The translations under genes were made by a program, and so were the position numbers. From NCBI GenBank assembly GCA_023375675.1, contig JALQBC010000024.1, forward strand, positions 310,001 through 374,000: DNA of 64,000 nt, written 5' to 3'. Shown in pieces: positions 34,473 to 46,756 of the stretch; the stretch's first letter is position 1, and each line of letters begins with the position of its first letter. The notes beneath the pieces were generated by a model that worked only from the letters and a program-made list of their open reading frames with translations, did not search any database and had not been told where the DNA came from. The DNA is from Cytospora piceicola (taxonomy: Eukaryota > Ascomycota > Sordariomycetes > Diaporthales > Cytosporaceae).

Positions 34473-36013
34473 ATGGACCAGTCTGTTGTCCGAGAGTGTG
34501 GCCTCATGTATGAAAAGAAGCAAGCCTGCCTCTTCGAAACCACATGCTAACAGTTCATAGTGAGCAATGGTCGACTTCTCGTCACGCCATGGGATTTTAC
34601 ATGGGCCTCGCCAACTCATGCCAGTATGTGATCGCCCCGGACCGTTTGCAAGGACGCCGACTGCAAACAGTTGTCGAAGAGGCAGTAGCTCGTCTGGTTC
34701 TCCGTCTAGGTGGACTTAGGGTCGGCGTCATCAAGGAAGTAACCAACCATGCATCTTTCGTCCGAGTGCCGTCCATGAATCTCCTGGACTTCATCCAGTG
34801 GAGGACCGTGACAGCGTCGACCCAGGCTCAATATGATGCGCATGTATTAGAAGCCATCAGGGACAGGCTGGAACAGGTCTGGGCAGATACTGCGAACCGT
34901 CCACCGTGGAAGCTTCTCGTTGTACAGAATGAGTCCCCGGCGTCAGATGAAGTGGTCCTCGACATGGTTTTTGCAACCCATCATGTCCTCTCTGATGGAA
35001 AAAGCACAACCGTCTTCCATACTCAACTGCTACAAGAGCTGAACGGCTCCTTCGGCCCACCGCCAGAACTCAAAAACCACATCCTTAGCTTTGACCAGCC
35101 TCCTGTGCTCGCGCCCACCCAGGAAGAGCTCATCCAATTCAAAATCGGGTGGTTGTTTTTCCTCAAGACTCTCTGGGGCGAATTTGGCCCAGCATGGCTG
35201 AAACCGACGCCACCCTGGCGGGGAAAGGCCATCACCCTCGAGCCACGCAAGCTCAACCTCCGACTCATGGCTATCGATCCTACAACTGTCTCAAACCTTG
35301 TCTCGGCCTGCCGAGCCCACGGCGCCACCCTGACTGCTATCCTCCACGCCCTCGTACTCGCATCTCTGGCGCGTCGGGTTCCACCCGAGGTAACCTCTAC
35401 GTTCGCAGGTGAAACAGCGATCAGCCTGCTCCCGTTGGCCCAGTCAGCAGCCGGCGCCGACGTGGACCTGTCCAAGATGTTGGCGGACCTCAACACCGGC
35501 ACCAAGACAGTATGGAGCGCAGATGCTGTTGGAAAACTGCGTGCACACCTCGGCGAGGCAGATGACAGTCTCGAAGAAGAGCTCATCTGGCCGCTCGCTG
35601 CTGCTTGGCGCGCCGAGATGAAGACGAAAGTTGCCTCGTTACCAAACGACGACATGGTTGGATTGATCGCCTGGGTAACGGACTGGCAGAAGAGATGGGA
35701 GGGCCAGATTGGCCAGCAGCGGGACGCAACATGGGCCATATCCAATGTTGGCTCAGTGAAGGGTGTCGGCAGTGAAGGCCCGGGAGGCTGGCGCATTCAG
35801 CGCTCACTCTTCACTCAGTGCGCCGCTGTCGCGGGGCCTGGGTTTAGCATCAATGTCACAGGCATTGAAGGAGGCGAGGTCACCTTGACGATGAGCTGGC
35901 AGGACACCATCATTGACACCGACGTTGTAGACGGCGTTGTCGCGGACCTTTCCGCCTGGACCGAAGAGTTTGGTAATACCGGGAAGTTTGGCATTTTCAG
36001 GGGCGCAGAGTAG
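34473..36013 (+). CDS. Alcohol acetyltransferase-like (AATase) enzyme
   Basis: Two exons, 34473-34507 (35 nt) and 34561-36013, encode 495 residues. The 53-nt intron begins GTATGA and has a GCTAAC branch site 11 nt before TTCATAG. Splicing gives MDQSVVRECGLIEQWSTSRH, the family pattern of a short head, then E-x-(Y/W)-S-T-x-R-H, which supports this start over the unspliced ATG at 34544. The catalytic HXXXD motif is HVLSD at 153-157, in HHVLSDGKS. The second half has NVGSVKG and a distal Trp/Asp-rich domain as in CoA-dependent acyltransferases. Relatives (Atf1 type) transfer acetyl from acetyl-CoA to alcohols or sterols; the substrate here is unknown. The protein is soluble with no signal peptide. 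It lies 355 bp upstream of the bL9m gene on the same strand. Confidence 0.88.
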
Positions 36014-36368
36014 GAGATTTGAGTTACAATGCCACACAGATACTGGTATATGGTGGATTATATAAATAGATCGCCCTCCGTGAGCCCCAGATGCAAGATA
36101 CGCAGAACGGCGCTTACTGCCCTCGGATTTCCAAAACATTTGTCCATAACATTTGTCCATCAACAGCTGGTAACTTACGGCAAGGTTGCATGTGGGGCCT
36201 TGGCTGACTGGGTGGGCTCTCGGCAAGCCTGCCGATTCGCCAATCAAGCTAAGCTTGACCCCAAAATATTTCCGCTCGACGTCGGCGCGGCCAAAGCTAC
36301 CTGGACTTGTAGGTACCCGAACTGGTGTGTACTGCTGGCAGATCAAACGCTGCGTCTCGTCTATCAAC
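36014..36368. promoter_or_regulatory. Tandem intergenic region upstream of bL9m
   Basis: 355 bp between the acetyltransferase stop codon and the bL9m start. It must hold one 3' end and one promoter. A long antisense frame covering it is a shadow. No clear element seen. Confidence 0.5.
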
Positions 36369-37474
36369 ATGGTTTCTCCTCTGATGGCCAGGCCAACATG
36401 CATGGCATGCCTCAGGCGGATAACGCGGGCGACCGCTGCCTCCCTGTCCCCCATCCTCACCCAAGTGCGCGGGAAGAAGACCAGCGGCCGGCTCAAGGAC
36501 GCGGGCGTGGTTGTGCGGTTGCTGATGGACATCAAGGGCTTTGGCAAAGAAGGTAAAGCTCTATACGCGCACGCGCAGCCTCTGCTCATCGCTGACGAAG
36601 ATGCCATCCAGGCTCGATATTCCGCACGGAACGCGGGCGAATGCGCAACCTCTGGTACCCGACCAAGAAGGCAGAATACATGACACCAGCCCGCCTCCAG
36701 CAGCTCGGCCTTACGAAGATCGACATCGGCGAGCGCGACCCTATGTACGGCATGCAGGTCGAGATGGAGGAAGAAATTGTTGAGGATGCCGTCGAGGCTG
36801 TTGCCGGCTTGCCTCACGGTAGCGGTGCTGGAGCCTCGCAGAAACAGGCGTCTGCTCATGGTGTTGAGATTGAGCATGTGGCTGTAAGTGTCACCCAAGT
36901 CTTTGGATTCATTCTCCGCGCAGGTCTTCCATGGGCATTAGCTAATGAGTTGTGTCCTCAATAGCCCAACCGCGCACTCGAACTCCTCACCAACATGGTC
37001 CCTGCCACCATCGTCTTCGAGCGTCTGCTGAAACATACCCCATCCACCAACACCTCTCCAACCGAGAACGCGACCGAGGTGGAGGCCCCCAAGGCACTCT
37101 CACCCCTGGAGAGGCGTCGCGCCAAGATGCTTGAGCCCGCAAAGACTCCCGAAGAGCTCGAGGCAGAGCGGATAGCCAACGAGGAGGAGCAGGAGAGGGA
37201 GCGCAAGCGCGCTGTCGAGGATGCGGAGAAGATAAAGGAGATCCAGGGGTCTGTCACGGTCCGCGATATCGCGAGCTTCATCCAGGAGAAATTGATGCTC
37301 GACCCGGAGGCGGCGAGGATCCACGTCAAGCCGGAGGATATCAAGTTCCTGGGGCAATCAGCGGGTGTGGGCAAGCTTGAGAAGATCGGACAGTTCGAGA
37401 TTGAAATCCGGACGCATGTAGGCAAGGACAGGGTCGAGCCATTGAGGAAGACGATCGAGGTTGTGTCGGCATAG
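36369..37474 (+). CDS. Mitochondrial large-subunit ribosomal protein bL9m
   Basis: Three exons, 36369-36552, 36612-36883 and 36965-37474, encode 321 residues. An Arg-rich start (RPTCMACLRRITRATAASL) fits a mitochondrial presequence. The bL9 N-domain follows: VVVRLLMDIKGFGKEG, then across the first junction GSIFRTERGRMRNLWYP, which is the usual 'functional groups for rRNA and protein contact' segment; TPARLQQLG comes after. The C-terminal part is extended by a charged coiled-coil stretch (about 205-245) before a conserved end with VTVRDIASFIQEKLML and GQFEIEIRTH. Bacterial L9 is about 150 residues; fungal mitochondrial members (yeast Mrpl50 class) are longer. The first intron is 59 nt (GTAAAG...CCAG), the second 81 nt (GTAAGT...ATAG). 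Start could also be the Met five codons downstream. Confidence 0.88.
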
Positions 37475-39348
37475 GGAGTCCTTGGAGGAGGCTTGGAATC
37501 TGTAAATCACGGGCAGCACCGTCAAGTGAGGAGACGATGTACAGCTAGGTATGGACAATGTACAATCTCGACAGACTATCAGTTCCGGCTGATGTCTGCA
37601 TACGCAGAACACCAACGAGCATGAGAGCGATAGAACAGTACGGAGAATCTAGGACTGTGGTTGCTGATTGGAAATGTGTTCCCAAGGTGGACTTGGGACT
37701 CTTCAGCCTCCGCAAACTGAGCTTTTATTTGTTCAAAGGTTCGGACTCGGCTAGTCGTTCCTCCTGCTATACCTTTTTGGAGACCGCCTTGACAGACACT
37801 TCCCTTTCCATCCCCACGAACCTCAGTAGTCCAGTGATATGTCGGGCTTTTACGCAATTGCTAACAGTAAACAGATAGCTAAGTTATGAGCTTGAAGTCT
37901 TGCCCAGCGACCAGCGAGCCACGTTCTTGTGTGCTGACAGAAATCATGATGATGCTATAACAATGTGAACACAGCAGCGAGGGGCCAAGACTAGACTGAT
38001 GTACTGTTCAGGCGGCTCATAAGCCGTGATCTATCCAGTTGCACACAAGTGAGCCACTTCGAAAGGTAACGGATGTGAGCCGAGTACCAGGGGACAAGCG
38101 GTACAATACTCGGAAATAGGAACGGTCAAGTGCAGCGTGCGATTCTCGTGGCGGACGTCGTCCCTCCGGTGTCCTGGTCATACGTAGCTGAAGGAAATCC
38201 TGAACCCTCAAAGACCATTGACAAGTCGATATTCCGTCAAAGGTCCACGATTCACAAAAATAGAACAAAATAAATGACAAAGCTCCCTCTACATAGACCG
38301 CCGCCACCATTTCAGGATGGGGACGTGGCCAAGTCGTACATGGAAATACTTAGGTGCTATTACTGAACAGCTGAAGAGTACGTACTGAAGATCTTCCGGG
38401 GGATCTACCAATATCCAGTCAGTCGGTTCCAGGTGCATCCCGACTGAGTGCGGTAAAATTATCAGGCAGAAGTCAGCAAAGCGACACCTATTTTCGTATT
38501 TCGGGTTCGCCGCAGACAGGCGACGGCAGACAACAGCTTCGATGAGGTGGTGTTCGAGGTTAGCTGCAGGAGGGAAGGCAACAGGCTGTGAACCAACGAC
38601 TGACCCGCTGCTTATGTTTCCGTATAGAATGACAGGTCATCCGAATGCCAGGACCCTAATGCAGTAGGTACCAATCTGGACATAAAAAGCATCGTCACGA
38701 GGGACTCGTACGGAACTGAGAGCGCACTAGTCAGATAGCTGGAGAGGATGTGAGCTCACAGTCCTCGCTGGTAACACAGTCCAACTATAATCAACAGCGG
38801 AAGCGGCGGAAAAGTAACTGTGCGGACGGACGGATCAGCGAAGATCTCTTCTGCCTCGTATCCTCAAAAACAGGCTGACCGAATACGTGACCAGATACTA
38901 GCCACCAAGTTCGGGATGTGGTAGGCAGAAAGACGGGAAAAAGAATTTGTAGGAGGCTGGCTGGCTGATCATTGGCATCTTGTATCTATGTGAACATACC
39001 ATAGTATCCGGGGTAGTGCTGTGGGCCCAGATCGTCCCGTATCCATAATCAACATGTCATCACGGTACTTGCTGCTATAGGCATGTATGTATCACTGTGC
39101 TTTACACCGTCATGATGTCCGAAGAAGCTCTGACTTCCATATGGAGTTATATATAGAGCCAGCTATTGTCCCATGAATGGCTTGATTCTGGAAGATATCA
39201 TCTTCATCCCTCAAGCAAACCCACGACCACTACGCAGACCAGACATCGCTCTTTGCATAACAGCCTCATACTCCTTGATACTCAAAGCGCAGACTCAATA
39301 CCCAAACCCTCACCTATTCACCAAACAACACATCTCACCAAGACAGCA
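37475..39348. promoter_or_regulatory. Long intergenic region upstream of the small secreted protein
   Basis: About 1.9 kb without a gene. Frames on either strand are short and featureless. The right end holds a TATA element (39147-39156). The length of the gap before an effector-like gene is notable. Confidence 0.5.
39147..39156 (+). promoter_or_regulatory. TATA box of the small secreted protein gene
   Basis: TTATATATAG, 193 nt upstream of the start codon at 39349, in otherwise mixed sequence. The leader between them is C/A-rich, as in strongly expressed fungal genes. Confidence 0.5.
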
Positions 39349-39764
39349 ATGCAGTTCTCCAGCCTGTTCCTCGCCGCCGCCGCCCTCATCTCGGGCTCCC
39401 AGGCCGCCGCCATCCCCCGCCAGTCAGACCCGCATGTCGTGGATTTTCGCACCTACGGCCAGCCCGGCTGCTCTGCGGCCAACCAAGGCGTATACACATA
39501 TACCGAGTCCCAGATAGGAGCCTGCATCGCCTTCACCGAAGACACTGTTCAATCCGTCTTTGTCACCGACATCACAGAAGGCTGCAACGGTAAGTGACCC
39601 CTCCCCCCGAATAAAATTGGATGGTGTTTTGATTGCTAAATGATATCTCAGTCTATGTATACACGTCTCCGTCATGTACAGGGACGCAGACTACGGTACC
39701 GGTGGGCATTGATAACTGCTACAGCTATCCCGACGGCCTGGTTTCGTACGAGGTGATCTGCTGA
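39349..39764 (+). CDS. Small secreted cysteine-rich protein
   Basis: Two exons, 39349-39589 and 39652-39764, encode 117 residues. The intron begins GTAAGT and ends CTCAG; splicing gives EGCNVYVYTSPSC. A signal peptide is clear (MQFSSLFLAAAALISGSQA) and is followed by IPRQSD, a possible Arg-containing processing point. The mature chain has six cysteines, enough for three disulfides, and is rich in Tyr, Thr and Val with alternating patterns that suggest beta strands. It ends in Cys (EVIC). No enzyme motif is seen. Such proteins in plant-associated fungi are often effector candidates, but that is inference; a cell-wall or antimicrobial role is equally possible. It is convergent with the oxidoreductase gene. 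Confidence 0.85.
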
Positions 39765-40059
39765 ACAAGGCGGATGGATATGATTGATGGTGCACTGCAC
39801 TCGGGGTTCATATTATATGACCATGGACAGCATCTGGGTTCGGCGTTTTACATTGCTTTCGGAATTTACGCATCAACGGTCATTGGAAACAACAGCATAA
39901 AGGACGGACGGACATATCATAAAGACATGACCAAACGGACGTTCTACTCGTCCATTCTCTCACGGGAACAACAATAATCATAATCATAAATGGAATATCA
40001 GTTTGGAATTTGGATAGGAACCTTGTTGGCCTTTGCAGCTATACTATGTGAATGCTCGA

Positions 40060-41775
40060 TCATTTCACATCCAATCTGCCCTCAACCTTCTCAGCCCACC
40101 ACTCCGCCCAGTCCACCACCTTCTTCCCCTTCCTCGCCTCCTCCGCGCAGAATACCATCGCATGGCTCCGGATGACCTCTTCAAGGGTACATCGTATGAC
40201 CTCCTTCTGTGCCCTCTCGCACGTCCACCCTTGGTCCCTATTATTCTTGACCAGATCTATAGCCTCCACGAACTGCCTAGCCAGACCCAGGTCACCACCT
40301 CCGTGGCCAAGGCTCTCCACTCGTGGCGTGTGCTTTGTCTTCTTTCCCGTGTTGAAGTCTTCAACGGTGATTGTGTAAGAGTCCGCATATATCTCGCCGT
40401 CAGTACCGTAGATCTTGGAGAAGCGCTCGCATTGCCGCTTCGTCTGAGCGACCATGTGGAAGGTCGCCTGCTTGGAACCTCGGCTGCCTAGCCTGTCGGC
40501 CATGGGGCTCAGTCGCTTGTCTGCCTCCGTTGAAGGCAGAGGGTCATCGTCCCAGGTGATAGTCACAACTTGTTCGTCTGCGACATCGTTGTCGCTTTCG
40601 AAGACGCATCGGCCGAACCAATTGCGCTTTGCGATCTCGGAGTCGGCCATATCCGGTCCATAGTCCTCACTCAACTTTGCAAGAAGCGCTTCCCGTCCCT
40701 TGTCGCCAGCTCCTAGGTCCTCGATCTCAGGAAGTACGATGCTTACCGGCCAGCCAGTGTTCCCTGTCTCAAGGCCCATAAAGGGCTTGTCGCTGGTGTA
40801 TACTCGCTTAGCCGAGTACTTGCACGTTTCCTCGACCGGGCATTTCAGACAGTTTGTGGCATCGCCAGCACCCACCGGCTTCCTGTTCTTCTTGAAGTAC
40901 TGGAGCCTGCCACTGCTCGACACTGTTGAGGGCAGATGCGGGAGGGCTTTCTGACCTCCCTCCTCATACTTGACCGGCGAACAAAGTAGCCATAAGAGCA
41001 CATCGATATCGTGACAGCTCTTGGTCAGCAGACTTGGGGCCGTGGTGTTCTCCCTCCTCCAGTTTCCACGGACGTAACTGTGCGTGAAGTGCCACCAACC
41101 CACCGGCTCAGTGTGAACAACTGAGAGCACATCTCCAATTACCTTCTCATCCAAGAGCAACCTACGCAGTTCCATGTTGTGCGGAGAATACCTCAGCACA
41201 TGGCCAATGGAGAAAACCTTCTGCTCCCCATTCTCATCCACATTCCCCCGCAGAGCCCGGTACATCTCGACACAGTCGTCAAGCCTCGTCGCCAGTGGCT
41301 TCTCGCACATGATATGTAATCCGCCCAGCTCCGCCAGCGCCACCACGACTTCCATGTGCATCTCATCCAGCACACACACAAACGCACCATCCACTCCCGG
41401 CGGCACATCGGGCTCCCCCGCAGCAGCCCGTTGCCGCCGCTCCTTCTCATAGGCCACGAAGTCGGTCCACGACTCGAAGTCCTCGCCTTCAGACGGAACA
41501 CGATCGCGACCCCAGACGTACTTCTGTCCGAACTGGGCACGCTTGAAGGCGTGGGGATCTGCGACGGCGGTGATGAGCCCGTTGGTGGAGATTTGTGTTG
41601 CGTGGGCGTAGGCCTGGCCTCGAGATCCTGCGCCGATGACGAGCAGCCGGGGAGGCGAGGCGGATGGTGGTGGGCGGGAGGGTGCGACGATGGCCAGGTC
41701 CTTGTCAGTCGAGACGACCGGCCCGGGCTCCGCAACCCTCGGCCGGGAAGGAGGGGATGCTTCCAACTTGCCCAT
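40060..41775 (-). CDS. Gfo/Idh/MocA-family NAD(P)-dependent oxidoreductase
   Basis: Single exon of 571 residues from the ATG at 41775. After about 42 disordered Pro/Ser-rich residues, the Rossmann motif VIGAGSRGQAYA starts the nucleotide-binding domain. The family EKP motif is present (MCEKPLATRLDDCVEMY), followed by GHVLRYSPHN and the HDIDVLLWLL segment, whose His and Asp sit at the sugar-binding site. The C-terminal alpha/beta domain is longer than usual (the family is about 350-450 residues) and carries a CXXC...C motif (NCLKCPVEETC) that could bind metal. Members oxidise or reduce sugars, inositols or related compounds; substrate is unknown. It is divergent from the oligoribonuclease gene. 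Confidence 0.9.
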   Translation of the reverse strand: MGKLEASPPSRPRVAEPGPVVSTDKDLAIVAPSRPPPSASPPRLLVIGAGSRGQAYAHATQISTNGLITAVADPHAFKRAQFGQKYVWGRDRVPSEGEDFESWTDFVAYEKERRQRAAAGEPDVPPGVDGAFVCVLDEMHMEVVVALAELGGLHIMCEKPLATRLDDCVEMYRALRGNVDENGEQKVFSIGHVLRYSPHNMELRRLLLDEKVIGDVLSVVHTEPVGWWHFTHSYVRGNWRRENTTAPSLLTKSCHDIDVLLWLLCSPVKYEEGGQKALPHLPSTVSSSGRLQYFKKNRKPVGAGDATNCLKCPVEETCKYSAKRVYTSDKPFMGLETGNTGWPVSIVLPEIEDLGAGDKGREALLAKLSEDYGPDMADSEIAKRNWFGRCVFESDNDVADEQVVTITWDDDPLPSTEADKRLSPMADRLGSRGSKQATFHMVAQTKRQCERFSKIYGTDGEIYADSYTITVEDFNTGKKTKHTPRVESLGHGGGDLGLARQFVEAIDLVKNNRDQGWTCERAQKEVIRCTLEEVIRSHAMVFCAEEARKGKKVVDWAEWWAEKVEGRLDVK

Positions 41776-42150
41776 GTTGAGGAGAATGATATGTAATTGG
41801 ATTTAGATAGTGAGTGGGGTTTAGGTCATTCTAGTCAACATGTGAAGAGAGCGAAGGAGACAGAGACAAAGACTTCAGGGGTCACTTTACAGGCAACCTG
41901 GTTGAAAAACTCAATGAGATATCAGAGTAGGAAGTCATCTTTTATTAAGCCTTCCAGCTGAAGGTCACGAGTTGTGTAGTGATAACAGTTCGTTTGCAAC
42001 GGTCATCAGTCTGCTGGGAGGAAAAGATAGGGCGACCGGCAGGCCTAATTCAGCTGATTGGCAGGGGGCTCAGGCCCCGCTTTTAGGTTATTTAGCGGGT
42101 AACGTTCATCAATACACGCCTGCTGATTCGTTTTGCTCACCCAAAGACTA
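41776..42150. promoter_or_regulatory. Bidirectional promoter, oxidoreductase / oligoribonuclease
   Basis: 375 bp between divergent start codons must serve both genes. No TATA box or other clear element seen. Confidence 0.55.
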
Positions 42151-42982
42151 ATGGCCTCCCTCTGCTTCAGCAAGGCCGCTCCCTTCGGCAAGCAAGTCAC
42201 CCGAGTTTCTTGTGGATGGACCTCGAGCTGCAAATCCTTTAGATATCGAGCCGCAACATATACAACGTTACGTCGTATCCAGCCTCGCACAAGCTTTTTG
42301 GTCCCAAAGGAAAGGCCTTCTCGCGCCTTGTCGTTCTGGGGTAGAAGGATGGCCGCCCAACCTGCTCCCCCCTTGGTCTGGATCGACTGTGAGGTAACCA
42401 ACCAACTGTGTCACATATAACAGTCACTTCTGGGACTCACTGAAGGCTGACATGTCGGGATAGATGACCGGTCTCGATCCTGACAAGGAGGAGATCATTG
42501 AGATTTTCTGCCTCATCACCTATGCCAACTTGGAACTCATCGACCCCGAAGGCTGGGGTACGGTTATCCACCAACCCAAGGAGCGACTGGATCAGATGGA
42601 CAATTGGTGTGTTAGGACGCACGGTGAGAGTGGACTGACTGCTGCCGTGATCGCCTCCGAGGTGACAGCTGAAAAGGCTGCCGATGAGCTTCTGGCCTAT
42701 ATCAAAAAGTTCGTTCCCGAACCCCGGACTGCGCTCCTCGCAGGGAACACTGTCCATGCGGACAAGGCATTTCTGAGCAAGGGGCCTTATCGGAAGGTTG
42801 TGGACTTCCTGCACTACCGGATCCTGGACGTGAGCAGTATAAAGGAGGCAGCCATGAGATGGTCTCCTCAGCTGCTAGATGGGTTGCCGAGAAAGAAGCT
42901 GCTGCACAAGGCGAAAGACGACATCTTGGAGAGCATAGAGGAGGCCAAGTTCTACAAGAAGGCAATCTTTGAGAGGAGGTGA
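42151..42982 (+). CDS. REX2: Oligoribonuclease (DEDDh 3'-5' exonuclease), mitochondrial type
   Basis: Two exons, 42151-42393 and 42464-42982, encode 253 residues. The start is the ATG at 42151; the frame upstream contains only a TTG. The first about 65 residues are basic and Ser/Ala-rich, suiting mitochondrial targeting. The catalytic DEDDh set is complete: Asp79 and Glu81 in WIDCEMTGLD, the Asp of GNTVHADKAFL, the Asp in LHKAKDDILESI and the His just before it. RILDVSSIKE supplies the exo III-like strand. The intron falls exactly after Glu81, inside the first motif. The enzyme degrades 2-5-nt RNA fragments to mononucleotides. Related yeast Rex2 acts in mitochondria and in RNA maturation. Confidence 0.94.
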
Positions 42983-44065
42983 ACCCGGGAAATGCGTTGT
43001 GAGCAATACTTTTCTTCTTCAAATACTCTAGATCCTCTAAGAGTCAGCCTTACCAGGGCCAGGCTTAGTTTGGGCAGGAGGGCATGTTTCATGTCGTCTA
43101 CAACAACCAGAGATGACAGCGGGTACAACTCCGCGTAGAGGTACTTAAAAAGGCTGAAACTCCAGAAGCGGTTGGTGGCCATTAGATCATGCATTGGAAG
43201 ATCTTGCAACAGGAACAGAATCGACCTGCGGCCTGGCTGCAACGGGACTATCACATACACTGAAGGACAAAGCTCGGGAATGACAAGATATACCAACACC
43301 CTTGGGCATATCATAACTGTCCCATTGAGAAGTAGCATCCGCCTTTATCATCAGCCAAACAACATTGTAGCAGTTTGTTGAAGTATTTGTACAGTGGGTG
43401 GCAGTCCAGAGAAATTGCTCATTATTCTGCCACCATGCCATCTTGCTGTCTTGCTGTTATGTCACTTACTGGTGTTCATTCTTCTGACATTTTCCGTTCA
43501 ATTCAGACAGAACCTTGGAACGCTGGTAATAAGCAAGCAACAAGTAGTGCATTCTGGATTCTATCTACTTGACGGGGAAAGAATGTGGGGAAATAAGAAC
43601 AATCACAGCTTCACGAGGACCGTATGAAAGATTCCATCTGCTTCTGTTCTTGAGATTCTTCCTACGGTGTCACCTTGGAACCGTAAAAGGAGACTTCGGG
43701 TGTTAGGTACCTAGGTACCTAGACAATTACCTAGGCAAACTATTACATAGAAGTATCTATTTTGGTACCGCCTCTTCCAGATGTCCAGGCGTCCCCTGTC
43801 CAATACTGCCCCGCCCGACGCCCGCAACACCACCCCCTAATTGGACCTGTGCGATGACGCACGTCCCACAGCAGCTTCAACCCCACCCTCCACTTTCCCA
43901 CTGGGGACTTCGAGGTTCGAGACGGCCAGACTGCAGCATTGGCTCGTATCGAAGTAGTAAGTGGCTTTTATCTACGATCTCTAAACCCCCTCTTGTTTGT
44001 CTCCTTCAAACACTCTTGTCCTTCCTTCCATAACCCATATTACCAACAGCCATCATCCTGTCAAT
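42983..44065. promoter_or_regulatory. Upstream region of phosphoglucomutase
   Basis: About 1.1 kb between REX2 and the PGM start. It holds a cluster of CCTAGG palindromes (43706-43735) and, nearer the gene, a C-rich stretch with CCAAT-like and TGACG-like sequences (43800-43870). Short frames are not genes. Confidence 0.5.
43706..43735. repeat. Cluster of TACCTAGG palindromes
   Basis: The palindrome TACCTAGGTA (43708-43717) overlaps a second CCTAG unit, and a third TACCTAGG lies at 43728-43735. The same 10-mer occurs at five other intergenic places in the window (24110, 52392, 54029, 56850, 61682). Confidence 0.8.
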
Positions 44066-45982
<1,917 letters not shown>

Positions 45983-46756
45983 GCAGTAGCACATACACAA
46001 TCAGTAGCATAGGGTGGAACGCCCCAAGCATGGGTCCCTCCTTTCCCTCTTAATGAAACGAGAATATTCCAAGCAAAAACATGACATCAATTTCTCGAAC
46101 AAATTACATTGAGTAGAGCGATCAATCAGTCTGATTGATCGTCATGCATTTTGATGTTTTACGAAGCTTCTTGTTGCACATGTTGATTATGTTGCAGTAA
46201 CGTATTGACCTGCTAGCATTACGTCCCCCTCGCCACTCAGTATAAATTACTTCGCCATCACTCAACCCTTTTTCGTCCCGCCTCAAGTATCACTTAGCAG
46301 TCTGGGGATTGTATTCCTGTACAGCAGGCCGAGATGTACACCAACATGCGAACACGGGACCTGAGAAGGAGTAAAAAGAGGTGTTGGGTATCGTTCAATC
46401 TGCCACTTTTGCACTCCAACATACAGTACAGACTTTTGGCATCTCATTCGTATCATTATAACCACATGTCTCATAAGTCGTGAAGATCGTTATTGTCAAA
46501 ATGCTGGAAAGAAAAAGAGGAAGAAAAAAGGGGAAAGCACAAGAGATTTATGTATCTCAGAGCCTGGAACCGTTTGTTGCAAGAAAACCTTGACAACTTC
46601 GCCAAGAAAAACTTTGAACATCGAAATGGAACGAGAGGTTCACTGAATCACGCAATCCACGGTGATGTTGTTGCTGTACCGGGGGCCTGCTCGGCGAGAG
46701 GCCTGGCGCAGGGTATTGAGCTAGCCTCGTGTGCCTCGAAGAGCTCTCCAGCTCTT
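45983..46756. other. Convergent 3' region after PGM
   Basis: About 770 bp between convergent stop codons, A/T-richer than the genes. No gene seen. Confidence 0.6.

Noticed and set aside
35804..36898. 364-codon minus-strand frame over the acetyltransferase end and bL9m
   Set aside because: It overlaps two genes with complete motifs on the plus strand and shows no motif itself.
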